The translations under genes were made by a program, and so were the position numbers. The notes beneath the pieces were generated by a model. That model was not told the DNA's origin. It saw only the letters and a list, made by a program, of their open reading frames with translations, and made no database searches. From Peromyscus leucopus (taxonomy: Eukaryota; Chordata; Mammalia; Rodentia; Cricetidae): a DNA stretch of 64,000 bases. Position 1 is the stretch's first letter. Every line of letters starts with the position of its first letter. Positions 20,892 to 33,499 of this stretch are shown here, one piece after another. The stretch spans positions 63,229,334 through 63,293,333 of the forward strand of contig NC_051084.1 of NCBI RefSeq assembly GCF_004664715.2, read 5' to 3'.

Positions 20892-21195
20892 AGGCCAGTG
20901 AGATGGCTAAATAGGTAGAGGTGATTTTTTTTTTGGTTTTTCGAGACAGAGTTTCTCTGTGTAGCTTTGCACCTTTCCTGGAGCTCACTTGGTAGCCCAG
21001 GCTGGCCTCGAACTCACAGAGATCCACCTGGCTCTGCCTCCCGAGTGCTGGGATTAAAGGCATGCGCCACCAACGCCTGGCAAGGTAGAGGTGATTTTTG
21101 TACAAGCCTGGTACCCTGAGTTCAATTTCCAGAAAAGTTGAAGGAGATAAATGACTCCAGAAATTTGTTCTCTGACATCCACACATGTTCAAGTT
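20892..21195 (+). mobile_element. B3 SINE split by a B1
   Basis: Head 'ggccagtgagatggctaaat' before the B1. After it come 'aagcctggtaccctgagttc' and 'ttctctgacatccacacatg'. Confidence 0.8.
20930..21082 (-). mobile_element. Young B1 SINE (antisense) inside the B3
   Basis: Full antisense B1 with a poly-T start and 'gagtgctgggattaaaggca'. The 17-bp duplication 'aggtagaggtgattttt' is exact at 20913-20929 and 21083-21099. Confidence 0.95.
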
Positions 21196-22359
21196 GTACT
21201 GGAACGTTTACTAAACTGAGAGTTATTGTGATGGAATGGAATTTTAAAAACAATTTACATATTTTTATTGTTAGTGGCTATAAACTTTATTGAGTGTTCA
21301 TTAATTTTTACTGAAAAGTTGTGTACATTCATGGGGCACACTGTGATGTTTGGATGCTGCCCTAACTAATTTATGAGGAATTCATGAGGGATGTATCTCA
21401 GTAGATTCCTAAAACTGTAGGCCACACCAAATTCTAAATACCGTGTAAGTTTTTTTCCCATATAAGTATAATATCAGAAATTTAATCTGTTTCACATTAA
21501 GTGATTTATAATAATAGTTAATAATAAAGTAGGGCAACTGTAAAAACATATTATAACAAATACTGTGTGACCACAGCCTTTTTCAATCTATCTTGTTATA
21601 TAATATTCTCTATTCTTGTGATGGTGAGATGGTATCTATGTGATGGGACTGAAATTAATGATGTAGGATTATGACAATATTGGGCTTGTGTTAACATTCT
21701 GATAGGATCATCCATGCCAGGTGATCATGATTGTTGAGCCTTAATGATAGTGATTGGATATCAGGCCACACTCAGTCACAGATAAGTGAAACAGAAGAAA
21801 GTGAAATGACTAAATCAAGCTAATTTTCATATTCATTCTCTTATATACCTATAATTTTTCTGAAACTATTTAGAAAATAGCCTCAGCACTTGTTCTTTAT
21901 AAATGGCAATAAGTGACTGATTTCCTTTGTAATGACTGAGTGTCTTGTGACAGTAAAACTTACTTATCTATTCTGGTAGGTTTGGGGATGATATATGATT
22001 TACCATACAGGGTAACATGATGTGTAAGGATAAATAAATTTTTGTTTCTTCCTTTCAAAACTATATGGACTTCACTTCTTATTCTTATCTTATTGGATTA
22101 GCAAGAGTATTGGTACAAAATGGAATGTGTGGTAGGAATGCTCCTTGCTTTATTCTTTTCTTAGGAGAAAAGCAGTCAGTCTTTCAACACTGAGGATGAA
22201 GTCAGCTGTGGATGCATTATAGATGACTTGTATTTGGCTTGAGAAAGATAATTGTGTGCCCCTGAAATGCTGGGAATGTGTGTAACCAGGAATAAAAGGT
22301 GATTTTGTCAAACATCGGAGTATTATGATTAATTTAAAACTTTAAATTATTTTTATACA
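21196..22359. other. Unannotated AT-rich DNA
   Basis: Nothing recognised in about 1.1 kb. Confidence 0.5.
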
Positions 22360-22536
22360 CCAGTGGGTATATGCATGTAAGTGCAGGTGACCATAGAGGC
22401 CGTAAGAGAGCATCAGATCCTCGAAGCTGGAGTTATAGCCAATTGTGAGCTGCCCAGTGTGGGTGTTGGGAGCCTAACTCCTGTCCTCTAAAAGAGCAGT
22501 ATTTCCACTTAACCACTGAGCCATCTCTCCAGCCCC
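22360..22536 (-). mobile_element. B2 SINE (antisense)
   Basis: 'gagagcatcagatcctcgaa', 'gtgggtgttgggagcctaac' and 'actgagccatctctccagcc'. Confidence 0.88.
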
Positions 22537-22599
22537 TAATAAGATTTTCTTTATATTTTTAAACTTTATTTGTAGATTAGATTACTTCAGACTACTGTA

Positions 22600-23050
22600 A
22601 TTTTTATATAAACATGCTATATATTTTTTATTTAGGTTCACTATACACATTTTGATAGATTGTTTTCATTTTTATTCAATTCAACCTATGCACTAACTTA
22701 TCTGTCTTTTTCCCTTTAAATTAAGAATTATTTAGGAAAGTTACATAACTTCCAGATATATGGAGACTTTTCTAGCTGTTTTTATGCTTTTGATCACTTC
22801 TATAATTATTTCATTGCTATAAAATATCATTTTAATGTAGACCTGTCTATTTTATAGCCAAATTGTAGACTCTTGTCTTTCATCAATTCTGTCAACTTTT
22901 ACTTCATACCATTTCAAGTTTTGTTAGTGATATTGTTTGACTTTCTATTTCTGTTTTGATGAACACTGCTTTAATGCCGTACAGAATTTTATATAAGGTT
23001 CTGAAATCTACCTTGACTGTTACAAATGTGCTCACTTCAGCTTAATTTTG
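22600..23050 (-). mobile_element. Old L1 fragment (antisense), tentative
   Basis: 'ttccagatatatggagactt', 'tataattatttcattgctat' and 'ctgttttgatgaacactgct' recall antisense L1 ORF2 of old families. Too diverged for a firm call. Confidence 0.35.
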
Positions 23051-23054
23051 ATTA

Positions 23055-23630
23055 TTTCCCACTGTGTATCATTTTCTCTACTATCACACTGAGAAAAACT
23101 TATTTGCTATTTGGTAATTTCCTGCAAATGTATGAAGCATTTTGATCAAATTCATACCCCCTTTATTGTCTCTTATCTCCTCCTACTCCTGATGAATTCC
23201 TTCTTCACTAGTCATATTCCCACATTCACATTTTTTATCTTTTTCTTTCCTTTTTGTATCCCATTGAGTCTAATGTCAGTTTGCTTATATGAGAGCATGG
23301 GTGAGGGGTTAAGACTGTCACATGGGCAACTTACCAGCGGCTATACCACTGAAGAACAAGATCCTCCCTCCTCCAGCAACCACTAGCTGTCAGTAGCTCC
23401 TTAGGAATGGTGGTGTCTCCCCAGCTCCCATCCAGAAAAGGATGTTAATAGTCTCAATCTTGTGCAGGTAACTATGACTCTATGAGTCTATGAGTGCAAG
23501 GGCCAGGTCGTGTCCTGAAAACAGCCTTTCACAAAGCTTTCTACCCTCCCTGCATCTTTTAGCTTTTACATCCTGGTTATCCTATCTTCCATAATGGCCC
23601 TTGAATCCTGGGTAGGTGATATCAATGACA
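23055..23630 (-). mobile_element. Rodent LINE-1 3' UTR (antisense)
   Basis: 'ctagtcatattcccacattc', 'gtatcccattgagtctaatg', 'cagtagctccttaggaatgg' and 'cttgtgcaggtaactatgac'. Same landmark order as 2.1-2.5 kb. Confidence 0.55.
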
Positions 23631-23774
23631 TAAGTTGCTCCTTATTATATTATGTAGATCACATATATGTGTGGAATCTAAAACCATGTCAAACACATGA
23701 CAAATAGAGAATATAAATGTAGATAGTGGAGGTGGAGAGTTGCAGCATATGAATTAGGAGAGAAAGTAATAGAT

Positions 23775-23866
23775 CAAATGTACAAAATGGCTTCTGAGAA
23801 TGGAACCTGGGTCCTCTGTAAGAGCAGCCAGCACTCTTAGCAGCAGAACCATCTCTCCAGCACCAG
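23775..23866 (-). mobile_element. B2 SINE head fragment (antisense)
   Basis: 'ggaacctgggtcctctgtaa', 'agcagccagcactcttagca' and 'aaccatctctccagc'. Only the tRNA-related half is present. Confidence 0.75.
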
Positions 23867-24965
23867 CCTTGTAAGATTCTGTGAACTTATTTCCTACAAA
23901 GAAAAGAAAGTATAGAACCAGAATATGTATATTCAACTCTTACTGAACTTACTATTCACCACAGATGTCGGAAGCCCGAAAAAGCAAACATCACACATAT
24001 CTCAGAGGGCACAGTCATCTTTTAGAAGCTAGAAAGAGTTGCATTGTTTTTAAATAGAAAGCTTGAGCAGTGTCAACAGATCTTTCAGATCTCCCTCTTT
24101 CCTGGACTTGCTTAAGAAGCGAGTGAGTGAAACAAAGCAAAGCTTTCCTAAACTCACGAGCTCAAAAGCCAACAGTGCAAGGAAATAATTTTTGGTGTGT
24201 GCTTCAAATGGTTCTCGCTGAATGATTATAATAATTATAAAGACATGGAAGTCTCTATGTGTGATTGTCTTGTTATGACATTTGAAAGCAGCCTGATAAC
24301 TGGCATTACTATTTTCTCCTTCCAAAAGACCTCTACCAGGAAATGTAACTTAAAGGTGATAACTTAAAAAGCCATAGCACATATTCTTGGTGAAACTGGC
24401 AAATGACAAGCACTAGGGACCTGGCATTTAGACTAGGTTCTTCCACAGCCTTCATGCAAAATTTAGAAAGTTCCCTTCATTTCCTTAAACATGGTCGATA
24501 CAATTTGAAAAATCATGGACGGAACATTTATTATGTTAGTGTTACAGAAATGACACACATTTATTTTCTGTTTTAATCATGCTTAAAAGATTTTCTCCAT
24601 AAAACATACCAGGGGTAAGGATTTAGTCCTTGATAAATCTATATGTCCAGAATAAAAATATTCTTATAATGGGATTTGGTTAAACTAACACGACCTTAAC
24701 CAGAGAGAGGAAAGCATGACAGTGTGAACCATGTCTGGGAAACGTCCTCGATGTAATTGTGAAAAAGAGATTATATCAAATCTAAGTTACTATTGTATAA
24801 TGCTGTATGGCTTTCTATTTTTGCTTTATGTATTATTAAAGATCATCCAGGGAACATTTTGCTATTATTCCAAATGTTACATCACCAGTGAATGATAAAA
24901 TCAAAATCTGAGACCTGACTTCCATGGAGCCTAAAAAAATATCACCTTCGTATATAAATGGTTTG
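23867..24965. other. Unannotated DNA
   Basis: No repeat or gene recognised. Confidence 0.5.
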
Positions 24966-24976
24966 TGACCCACCTT

Positions 24977-25211
24977 TGCTGTAACTTTATTTTAGAGATA
25001 TATTTGCTTTTATTTCATTTTTATGAGTGCTTACCGTCATGTATTTATGTGCATCATGTGTGCACAAGCCAGAGGAGGACAAAAGAGGGCATTGAATACT
25101 CTGGAATGGGGATTAAAGATACTGTGAGCTGCTATGCGGGTGCTGGGAACTGAACTCAGGTCCTCTAAAAGAACAGCAAGTGGTCTTACCACTGAGCAAT
25201 CTCTCCAGCCC
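24977..25211 (-). mobile_element. B2 SINE (antisense)
   Basis: Antisense B2 body with 'gagctgctatgcgggtgctg' and 'ctgagcaatctctccagccc'. An 11-bp duplication 'tgacccacctt' flanks it (24966-24976, 25212-25222). Confidence 0.92.
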
Positions 25212-25272
25212 TGACCCACCTTAAAACAAATCAACAAAATATCCCAGACACTTAGATATTATATATGAGTAC

Positions 25273-25273
<1 letters not shown>

Positions 25274-25319
<46 letters not shown>
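25274..25319. repeat. (TA)n microsatellite
   Basis: About 22 TA units. Confidence 0.95.
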
Positions 25320-25320
<1 letters not shown>

Positions 25321-25322
<2 letters not shown>

Positions 25323-26829
25323 CATGCCATTCCAGAAATTGCATGATGCACTCAACATTGTGTTATAAAATAGTTTTTGTGTTCCAAGATTGCCTAACTT
25401 TCCACTAAGATACATGCTATGAGCATGTATTTAAGTAGGTCAGGCTAAGCTGTGTGATGCTGGCTAGGTTAAATAATATTAAATGCATTTTTGGTTTAAA
25501 CTATTTTATTCCAGCTATGATATTTGGAATATAACATCATTGTATGTCAAGGATCATCTCTATTACATTTGCAGCCGTATATAGATGTAGAGTTCAATGA
25601 CTGGCCGGATATAGAAGCAATGTTTCCTCAAGAATCCATTATTATCTAAGTAAAAGTATGTCCTAAAAGAGCTGACTCAATTTCTAGCAAGTGTGTGATT
25701 TTTGTCTTATAGTTATGTGTTGAACAAAAAAAAAATGACTCTGTAATCACTATTCAAAGATCTTAACATAGATATATCTATCTTATTTATCAAAAAGAAA
25801 AAAAACAACAACAACCAGAGTTTGGGAGTTAAGCCATACAATTGTTTAACTCATTCATTCCTCAACCTCAGTTTTCTTATCTATAAATTAAGGAAGTTGT
25901 AATCAGTGTGCTATATGTATTTCTTCCTTTATATAATAATCTTCCTTCTCGAAATCTGAAGTACAGGGAATTCTATTAATCTAGAAGTTACAATACTAAC
26001 CGTGAAAGTTGTTTCTACCTCTGGGTTTTGAGTGATGATAGCCAAGATCATAACACTCTTCCTTCACATACTCACTTTCAGGGTTCATCATAAGGAAGAA
26101 GGCATTTCCAGGAGAACTTTACTCATGGTGCATTATAAGGATGTACTTGGTCTCCATCCTTTTCTGTCTCCCAACACCAGGACCTTAAACATTTTAACAT
26201 TTGTCAATCATTATAAGTAACTTAAGTCTATACTGGTCTTTGATTTAATTTGTTGTTATTGAATAGGAGACTTTTGTGTTATAAATTATATGTGCTATGT
26301 TTGAAGCACCTATGAGGAAGAATGTCTGGGCAGAGAAAGCATCAGATTTACAGATTTTTTTTTTCAAAGCAGGGACCCTTAAACATTTTTCCATTCACAG
26401 CTTGTTTTGCTCAAGAAATTTTTTTGTGGCCTTAGGTAATTAGACAGATAAAGTAGGTATACAAATAAACTACATACTGATGACAAATCACAAAATGATT
26501 TATTTTGAAAACAATCTTTTGATGTATATATAGCATATCATTTTATCATTTGTTAGAGATATAAGCAAATTCACATATGAGTGAGACAGACGTGTTTGTT
26601 TATGTTTGCATAAAGAATTAAATCTTGGCTGAACATTTGAAACTGGAGGGACGTGGAACATGTTCAGCATTTTTCAGAGTTGATCAATATTTTTATTTTT
26701 ATAATTGTCAATGTTGAGAGCAATGTTTCACATAGTACATCTTAGAGATTATTAAAAATTCTATCCCATTCCCAAGGCAAAATCAATTTAAATTTTTATG
26801 AAGCTCCTCAGTAACTCAAATCACATTTA
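25321..26829. other. Unannotated AT-rich DNA
   Basis: Holds a possible MIR remnant at 25838-25905 and short A-rich runs. Otherwise nothing recognised. Confidence 0.5.
25838..25905 (+). mobile_element. MIR-like fragment
   Basis: 'cctcaacctcagttttctta' followed by 'tctataaattaaggaagt' resembles the MIR core 'ctcagtttcctcatctgtaaaatggg'. Confidence 0.4.
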
Positions 26830-27094
26830 TGTGTATGGTATATGTGTACTCATGCGTGTACTAGTGTGAGGATTGTACATGTGCATATAAGAGACACTGA
26901 AGAGTTTTTGAGATAAGGTCTCTCGTTGAACCTGGAGCTCACCAGTTCAGCTGGACTGCCTGACCAGCAAATCCCAGCAATCCTCCTGTCTCCACATCCT
27001 CCATGCTAGGATTACAGGTACAAGTCATCATGTATGGCTCTCTACATGGATGCTGGGGAGTAAGTGCTTTGCTGACTGAAGGCTATCCCTCGCC
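26830..27094 (-). mobile_element. B4 SINE (antisense)
   Basis: 'tttttgagataaggtctctc', 'gaacctggagctcaccagtt', 'ctccatgctaggattacagg' and the worn head 'gctgactgaaggctatccct'. Confidence 0.8.
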
Positions 27095-28247
27095 TTCTAA
27101 CAGTGATCTTAAAGATCAAACATTCTAACACATATAACTTAAAGATGTGCTAAATTGATTCTTACATGTTGAAGAATAACAGTAGGAAAATATCAAGTCT
27201 GTATCTCTTGCCATTAAGGTATCACTTCTATAAAAGCAAAGAACTTTTTAGTACAGTCAAAACACCACAACTCCTAACACAATAGTTTCAAATCTGAGCC
27301 AAAGTGTTGGGAAGTATTTGTGGTGAATCCCGGCACGATGGCACACACAGAGCTAAGTACATCTGTTTTGTGTTCAGAAGCAAGCCTACAGGGGAGTTGT
27401 GAGAAGCAACATAGGTAAGTCCTGCTCTAAAACACTTTACATTTATTATGTGTCTGACTTTGATTTAATATTTGGTCGATGGGCATTCAAAAATCTTTTT
27501 GTTGGGAGCTGTGTGGCCTAGTTTTGGATCAGCATATGAATGCTTGTCCAAGGGGTCTCTGTGAGGCAAAGCCCATGGAGATGGTCTCTCACTTGGCAAG
27601 AACCAGTGATCCTTGATCATTCCTGGAAACTCCATTTTCTTCTCCAATATTTTCTCCTAAAATTCTTTGGGAACTGATGCTTTTCAGGTTTCTTATGGAG
27701 AGGCTTAGGCATACAGGACCCTTTTGTAGGGCAAGGGAACAGTTGAACTGTGCACACAAGTTAACTGTGTGCAAGCAGTTTATGGCAAATCACCCCTATT
27801 TCTGTAAATAGGTTTTGTTAAGTTTTGAACAATATTGTTGTTCTTTAAAAAATGTGTGCGTATGTTTCTCATCTTTTAGCTTTGCAAGGACAGGATGTGC
27901 CTGGCTCGATATTTAGCAAAGCTAACAAAACACTGAGCATTGCTTTGGTTTAAAAGTTGTTTTGATGTATGAGTTGGGGAAAGATTTTTTTATGGAGGTT
28001 AATGATGGAAAGTGGGGGAAAACGTGCTTGTTTTCAAAGTATAGATAAAAATGGCTTGAGCTATTTGGAGCTGTCCACTTGTGAGAAACTCGTCTGGTGG
28101 TCAGTCAGTTTTTCTTCCAAAGACGCCCTTCCCCATCTCAGGACTGTGGCATCTTTTATTGTTGCTGTTTTTGTTTTCAAACTCCACATTCAGTTATGCA
28201 GCCCTACCATACATTGTAAGCACAGTGTAAAAAGCCGAGTGCATTAA
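27095..28247. other. Unannotated DNA
   Basis: Short frames on both strands with no recognisable features. Confidence 0.5.
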
Positions 28248-28640
28248 CAGTCTCTCACGGACAGGGTGGAGCTCACTGGAGACCTTGGTCCTTCCTGCTG
28301 AGCTGTAGGCTACTGATGGCTTCTGGTGGTTGGGGGAGTCCTTATCTTCCCATGTGTACCACTGGTGAGCCCAACCAAGCTCCAAAGGGCAGTTCTAAAC
28401 TTAGGGTTCCACGGATATCCCTGATGAAGCAGAGTGGGTAACAACAGAACACAAAACAAAAAGACTCGAATGTGAGAAAGAGACTGGCAGGGAGTAGGGG
28501 AGGTTGATGGGTGGGGGCAGAGAGAAGAAAAGTCTGGGACAGGAGACTAAACAGAAAACCTTTTATATGTATATGGAATTGCCAAAGAATAAATTTAATA
28601 ATAATGATGATGATAGTAAATAATAAAAACTGGGCTCAGC
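28248..28640 (+). mobile_element. LINE-1 3' UTR end (sense)
   Basis: 'gcttctggtggttgggggag', 'cagttctaaacttagggttc', 'acaaaaagactcgaatgtga', 'gactggcagggagtagggga' and 'tatatggaattgccaaagaa', ending in an A/T-rich tail. A truncated rodent L1. Confidence 0.65.
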
Positions 28641-29217
28641 TGTGCAAGGGTTTTCAGGGGGATATTCAAAAGAAAGCACATAGCAAATGGAAAAGGCCTT
28701 GGGCAGTCAGGAAATTGGCTGAATTCTCCATTCTAAATCTACAGGATTTCTGGCATCCTAAGGACTTAAAGGGATTTGAGGGATTTGTGATACATCTGGT
28801 AGACTCAGGAAAATATTTTAGGTGATTAATTTATTCAGTAGGTTAATGAATGTGTATCTTTTACTACGGACTAGGCACTATCATAGTTAAAAGAGATATA
28901 AAAATAACAGGACAGGGCAGGATATGTTCTTTAAAGGTTTATGTTTTGCTAAGAGCCTTTATTTGTGTAGTAATTCACAGAATCTGTATATATGTAATCA
29001 TAATCTCTCTATATAATCATAATATATCCCAGCATGTATTAAATATAGAAGTGTTTTTCTCCAGTTTTTCAGTGTCAAATGTATCTTTAAATGCTTTTAT
29101 TATATTTAGATCATTTCTGAACTAGCAGCCATATGCCAGTCTTCCATCACTCTTACCCATTAATCACTCTACTTACAGCCATAAGTTCACTGATGCTGTG
29201 GATGGCTATACTTTCTT
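28641..29217. other. Unannotated AT-rich DNA
   Basis: Nothing recognised. Confidence 0.5.
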
Positions 29218-29218
29218 C

Positions 29219-29358
29219 CCTTTTTCCTCCTCGATACAGGGTCTCATATGTAGCTCTGGGGATCCTGGAACTCACTTTGTAGATCAGGCTGACATGGAAC
29301 TCACAGAAATCCACCTGCCTGTGCCTCCCAAGTGCTGGGTTAAAGGTGTGAGGATAAG
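29219..29358 (-). mobile_element. B1 SINE (antisense), diverged
   Basis: 'tcgatacagggtctcatatg', 'tggaactcactttgtagatc' and 'cctcccaagtgctgggttaa'. Confidence 0.85.
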
Positions 29359-29518
29359 TTGCGCCCAATAGTACAATACATATTAGGTAACTTTTGAAGA
29401 CATAGATACAGGATAGTATGTTTAAAGGGGGAAATACTGCTATTAGTCTAGAATAGTAAAGGAATACATGGTAAATAATAATAAACTTCAGTGATCTGGT
29501 CTTGTAGATGACATCTAT

Positions 29519-29870
29519 ATTAGTTACTTTTTTTTGTGGCTGTGACAAACACTATGACCAAAAGAAACTTAAGGAAGAAAAAAATTTATTTTGGCTCCTG
29601 ATTCCAGAAGAATAAGAGTCCATCATGGAGGGTGCCAGGGGCAAGAAGTTGCCTAGCACATCTTCTTCACACATAGGAATCAGAGAGAAAGAGCAGGAAG
29701 CTGGGTCATCAACCCTCAAAGATTGCCTCGAAGGACATATTTCCTCCAAGAAGGCTCCACCTCCAAAGGAACTTATGTAAGTTCCTCAAACAGTGCCACC
29801 ATCTGAGGACAAAGTGCTCAAATACATGAGCCTGTGGGGGACATGTGTCATTCAAACGGCCACAGCATCA
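29519..29870 (-). mobile_element. Rodent non-autonomous transposon-like repeat
   Basis: 'gctgtgacaaacactatgac', 'tttcctccaagaaggctcca', 'atgagcctgtgggggacatg' and 'cattcaaacggccacag' match a common rodent repeat that shares its start with URR1-type elements. Family assignment is uncertain. Confidence 0.55.
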
Positions 29871-30064
29871 GAAAGTCAGGGACCAGAAAATTTGAATTTC
29901 TGTTTAGAATAATCTTTACTCCATCATGCTTGGAACCCTACTTAACATTAGCATATCTGCTTCCCTACCTACTGGTTTCCTTCTGGAATATTATATGAAT
30001 GAAATTTCACAAAAGAGCCTTACTAGAATGTAAGTTACAGAGTTAATAAAGTATTCATCACAAC
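29871..30064. other. Unannotated spacer
   Basis: Short unique sequence before the purine tract. Confidence 0.5.
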
Positions 30065-30161
30065 AAAGAAAGAAAAAGAAGGAGGAGGAGGAGGAGGAGA
30101 AGAAGAGGAAGAAGAGGAAGAAGAGGAAGAAGAGGAAGAAGAGGAAGAAGAGGAAGAAGAG

Positions 30162-30193
<32 letters not shown>

Positions 30194-30249
30194 AGAAGAA
30201 GAAGAAGAAGAAGAAGAAGAAGAAGAAGAAGAAGAAGAAGAAGAAGAAG
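30065..30249. repeat. 185-bp uninterrupted polypurine tract
   Basis: Only A and G on the + strand: (GGA)n, then a 9-bp 'gaagaggaa' register, then (AAG)n. The tract explains the poly-Ser and poly-Leu frames on the minus strand. Mirror symmetry makes triplex (H-DNA) formation plausible. Confidence 0.97.
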
Positions 30250-30749
30250 CTGAGCTGTGCAGCACACCTGATTCTGAGGTCCTGGAGCCATACTCACATG
30301 GTGTTTAAGAGCCATATACCTGAACACTGTGATTTTATTCTCTCTGCAATACAGAGGACTAGTTAATTTTGGCCACTCTTCATAATCAGAGAATGCCATA
30401 TACCCACTACTGTTTCCTAAAAACAATCATTTCTTCACTTGAAGCAAACTTATATGATATCTCCAAATATTGTTTACATGCAAGTTCCTTAGAGATTTTG
30501 TTTGCTTTCTCTCTTTAATACACTCAGTGGATTCATTTGGTAACATACATTCACTGATAGGTTAGAGGAAATACTGTCCTTTTGAATCCCAAAGTAGGTA
30601 AATGGCAAGTATTATTAGGTCCTGGAAATCATCCACATCGTTCCCTTTGAAAACTACTGAAACTGCTCCATTAATTAGGAGTTAGCTTAGAGGTAGGTGC
30701 CAGATTCTGGTCGTCAGTTCTAACCAGTAAGAAAATGAGCTCTGCTCTG

Positions 30750-30835
30750 AACAAGGTAATATCAGCACTATAGAGATGAAGGCAAGAGGATTGCCGTGAG
30801 TTCAAGGCCAGCCTGGGCCACAGTGTAGGTGCCTG
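30750..30835 (+). mobile_element. Old B1 fragment
   Basis: 'gcaagaggattgccgtgagt' and 'tcaaggccagcctgggccac' are the central B1 segment. Both ends are lost. Confidence 0.65.
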
Positions 30836-31642
30836 TCACAAGTAAGCAAAGTCAGTTCCTCCCAATCTGAACAGAGAGTTTGAGGTAGTGTTAAGTACCC
30901 AACTTGATGGTGCATGTATAAGATATGTAACAAGACTTGTGGCTACTTGGATTAGACACCTTCAGGTTCTTAGAGATTTTGTTGTAATATGATCAAAAGA
31001 TGTGGACCCTGTTGACCTATGGGAAGGAGGTTACCTCAATTTGGGGAAGCCTAGGTACTTATTTACTTTACTCTGATATCTCTCTGTTTTTGTCATCCTT
31101 TAAAAACAAATCAGATGGGAAGCACGCTTAGCCTGTAAATACCTGCATTTATTTTTCTGTGTAAATACTACACTCATGTAAATAGTACACTCATTTCTGA
31201 GGTATGGCACACGAATTAGTTCTGCTTACCATCACAGAGCTACTGTCTTCTAAATTCTGGGCACTGAGGACCAGCTGCTTCTATAGATCAAGGTTTTTCA
31301 CCCCTCAGTATTTCTGTTCTCTCCTCACCGCCCCCTTTACATGGCGTCTTCCTATTCCTCACAAAGTGACTGCTAGCAAATGTGTTTCTTAAGTATGTGA
31401 GAGACTATTTTTTAAATCAATTTGCAAATTAAAGCCAGGAATATTTGCCTTGCCACAATGGTTACATCTGAGTAACAAATTTTTTTTTAAATAGAGCATT
31501 AGTCATTTTATGAACAGCAGCAGTAAAAAAAAATAGTCACTTATTGTAGCTATGTCTGTAGGAGTGTCAATAACAGTTGGAATTATTATTTTTAATTCAC
31601 ATGGGGCTGTTAGTGTCCCTGAAAGACTTGGACTGTAGGAAG

Positions 31643-31643
<1 letters not shown>
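30836..31643. other. Unannotated DNA
   Basis: Nothing recognised. Confidence 0.5.
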
Positions 31644-31685
<42 letters not shown>

Positions 31686-31720
31686 TACATATACATATAT
31701 ATATGTGTGTGTGTGTGTGT
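31644..31720. repeat. (TA)n-(ATACAT)n-(TG)n compound microsatellite
   Basis: Pure TA, then TACATA interruptions, then about 8 TG units. Confidence 0.95.
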
Positions 31721-32377
31721 TATATCTTATTTCCTTAGAGTTAGTGAGTTGATATTAAACTCACTAAAATTTGTAAAATCTGCTATCTTTTGGCTTGACT
31801 GAATGTTTCTGAGGGAAAGCATTTTTATTTCCAGAAACTAAACTAGTAGATGTTTCTTTTTTCACAAAATGATGCTTTGTTCAATGAATAAATGTTAACG
31901 GGTTTTCTCTGAAGTTTTAAGTTTTATCCTAAAATCACACGATTTGTCCAGCTTTGAAGACAAGGAATGCAATGGAAATCTCCTTGCTTTACCTCTGGTT
32001 TCCTCTGCCTCCTTGAGGCTTTCTTGCACTGTGGTGTCAGCATCCTTTGTTCAGTAGATCTGCGGAGCTCCTTCCTGCTCTGCTTTGCACTGTGCGCTTT
32101 CCGCACTGGGCCTTCTGCTACTTCCTGGCCTTTTATGACTGCAAAGGACTTGAGCCCGACTGTCCATCCCATGAGATCTAATGCTAGCTTAACACAGTGT
32201 TAATTTCTTCCTTCATCTGTCAAGAAAAGCTGTTGCAGTGGCCAACTGAACTTTTGAAAGTTAGAATGGCATCAAGAGGATTGCTCCTGGTTTTCCAGAG
32301 TGCCCATCAAAATGCCTCAGACAGGTGTTTAAGCTTATCCAGGAATCAGAATCTAAGACTGCGTGTTTGTGTTTTTG
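31721..32377. other. Unannotated DNA
   Basis: Overlapping sense and antisense frames (31967-32203, 31924-32172) with no recognisable features. Confidence 0.45.
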
Positions 32378-32440
32378 TGTTACTGAGGATTAAACATGGG
32401 GCCTCCAACATGGTAGACCACTGAGCATATTTGTAGCCCA
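32378..32440 (-). mobile_element. ID-like SINE fragment
   Basis: 'tgaggattaaacatggggcc' and 'gtagaccactgagcatattt' fit a worn antisense tRNA-derived ID head. Confidence 0.5.
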
Positions 32441-32524
32441 GAGTATATTTTGTGAAGAACTCCCCTCCATAGTTTTTACACGTAACTTAAACATGTTAAG
32501 TATCATCATCATCATTATTATTAC

Positions 32525-32662
32525 TATTTATTTTTGAGATGGGCTCTCACTGTGGAATCTTGGCTGGCCTTGGTTTTTTATGTATAACAGACTGTCCTTG
32601 AACTACCTGTCTCCGCCTCTCCTGAACTGGAAAAAAAGGCATGGGTCACCATGCCTGGCCTT
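32525..32662 (-). mobile_element. Old B1 SINE (antisense)
   Basis: 'ttttgagatgggctctcact', 'actgtccttgaactacctgt' and 'catgggtcaccatgcctggc'. Heavily diverged. Confidence 0.6.
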
Positions 32663-33499
32663 GGTACACATTGCTGTAGATGATATGATAGTGAAGTGTG
32701 CTATTTTGAAGACAGGGATAATTTAGTGTATGTGATTTATATGTTAAAATAAAACAGAATGGGAGCCCCATTGGGGTCATGCCTTGTTTGTTTGTTTTTT
32801 TTATGCACAAAGCAGTAATTTGATCAAGACTTTAGACATGTGTAGCAGCACTCATACATCCCAGGGAGGCAGACAAGAGTCTGAATAGTTAAAAGGTGCA
32901 TGGCTTCAGTTTACTACCTTTATTCTGCTTTGACAATTATAGAGCTAAGAAAATAGTGATGAAATATTAGGGCTAGATAAGAAACTGCAGTAAACAGTTC
33001 CAGTTTCTCTGCTGAGAACACCCAAGCCTATCACTGTTGAGACAGAGTGACCATTCTAAGCTTGTTAATGGTGGTTACAAGATTGGAACTTTTCTAAGTT
33101 TTACATTCTTCTTTTTCACTACAACCTTTTAGGTGCCTTTAGTTCTTGATGTATGATGGCAAGGCATCTATGCAATCTTACTTATAAAAAAAAACCAAAA
33201 AACACAGGGCCAGGTGCTATGGTGTATGAGACACATCGATATTAACTTGTATAGCTAGCGCCTGGTAATTTTAAATAAGTTTGAGTCATATATAAGCAGC
33301 ATTAAAGAGGAAAGCACAACAGAGACGCAGACAATTGTCCCCATTCTTTTACTGAAGCATTTCCTTCCAGCTGTAGAATGCACTTTGCCTAGGAAGCTGG
33401 AGTCTCTCTCTGCCATCCCCACTTTTCTAAGGAACCGTCTGCAGACAGAGGTAGTTTTGAGCCTTAATTCTGCCACTTTCAGTTTTCTGCTTTTTCACC
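32663..33499. other. Unannotated DNA
   Basis: No repeat or gene recognised. Confidence 0.5.

Noticed and set aside
30035..30426. Long poly-Ser and poly-Leu reading frames on the minus strand
   Set aside because: They are pure translations of the polypurine tract and vanish outside it.
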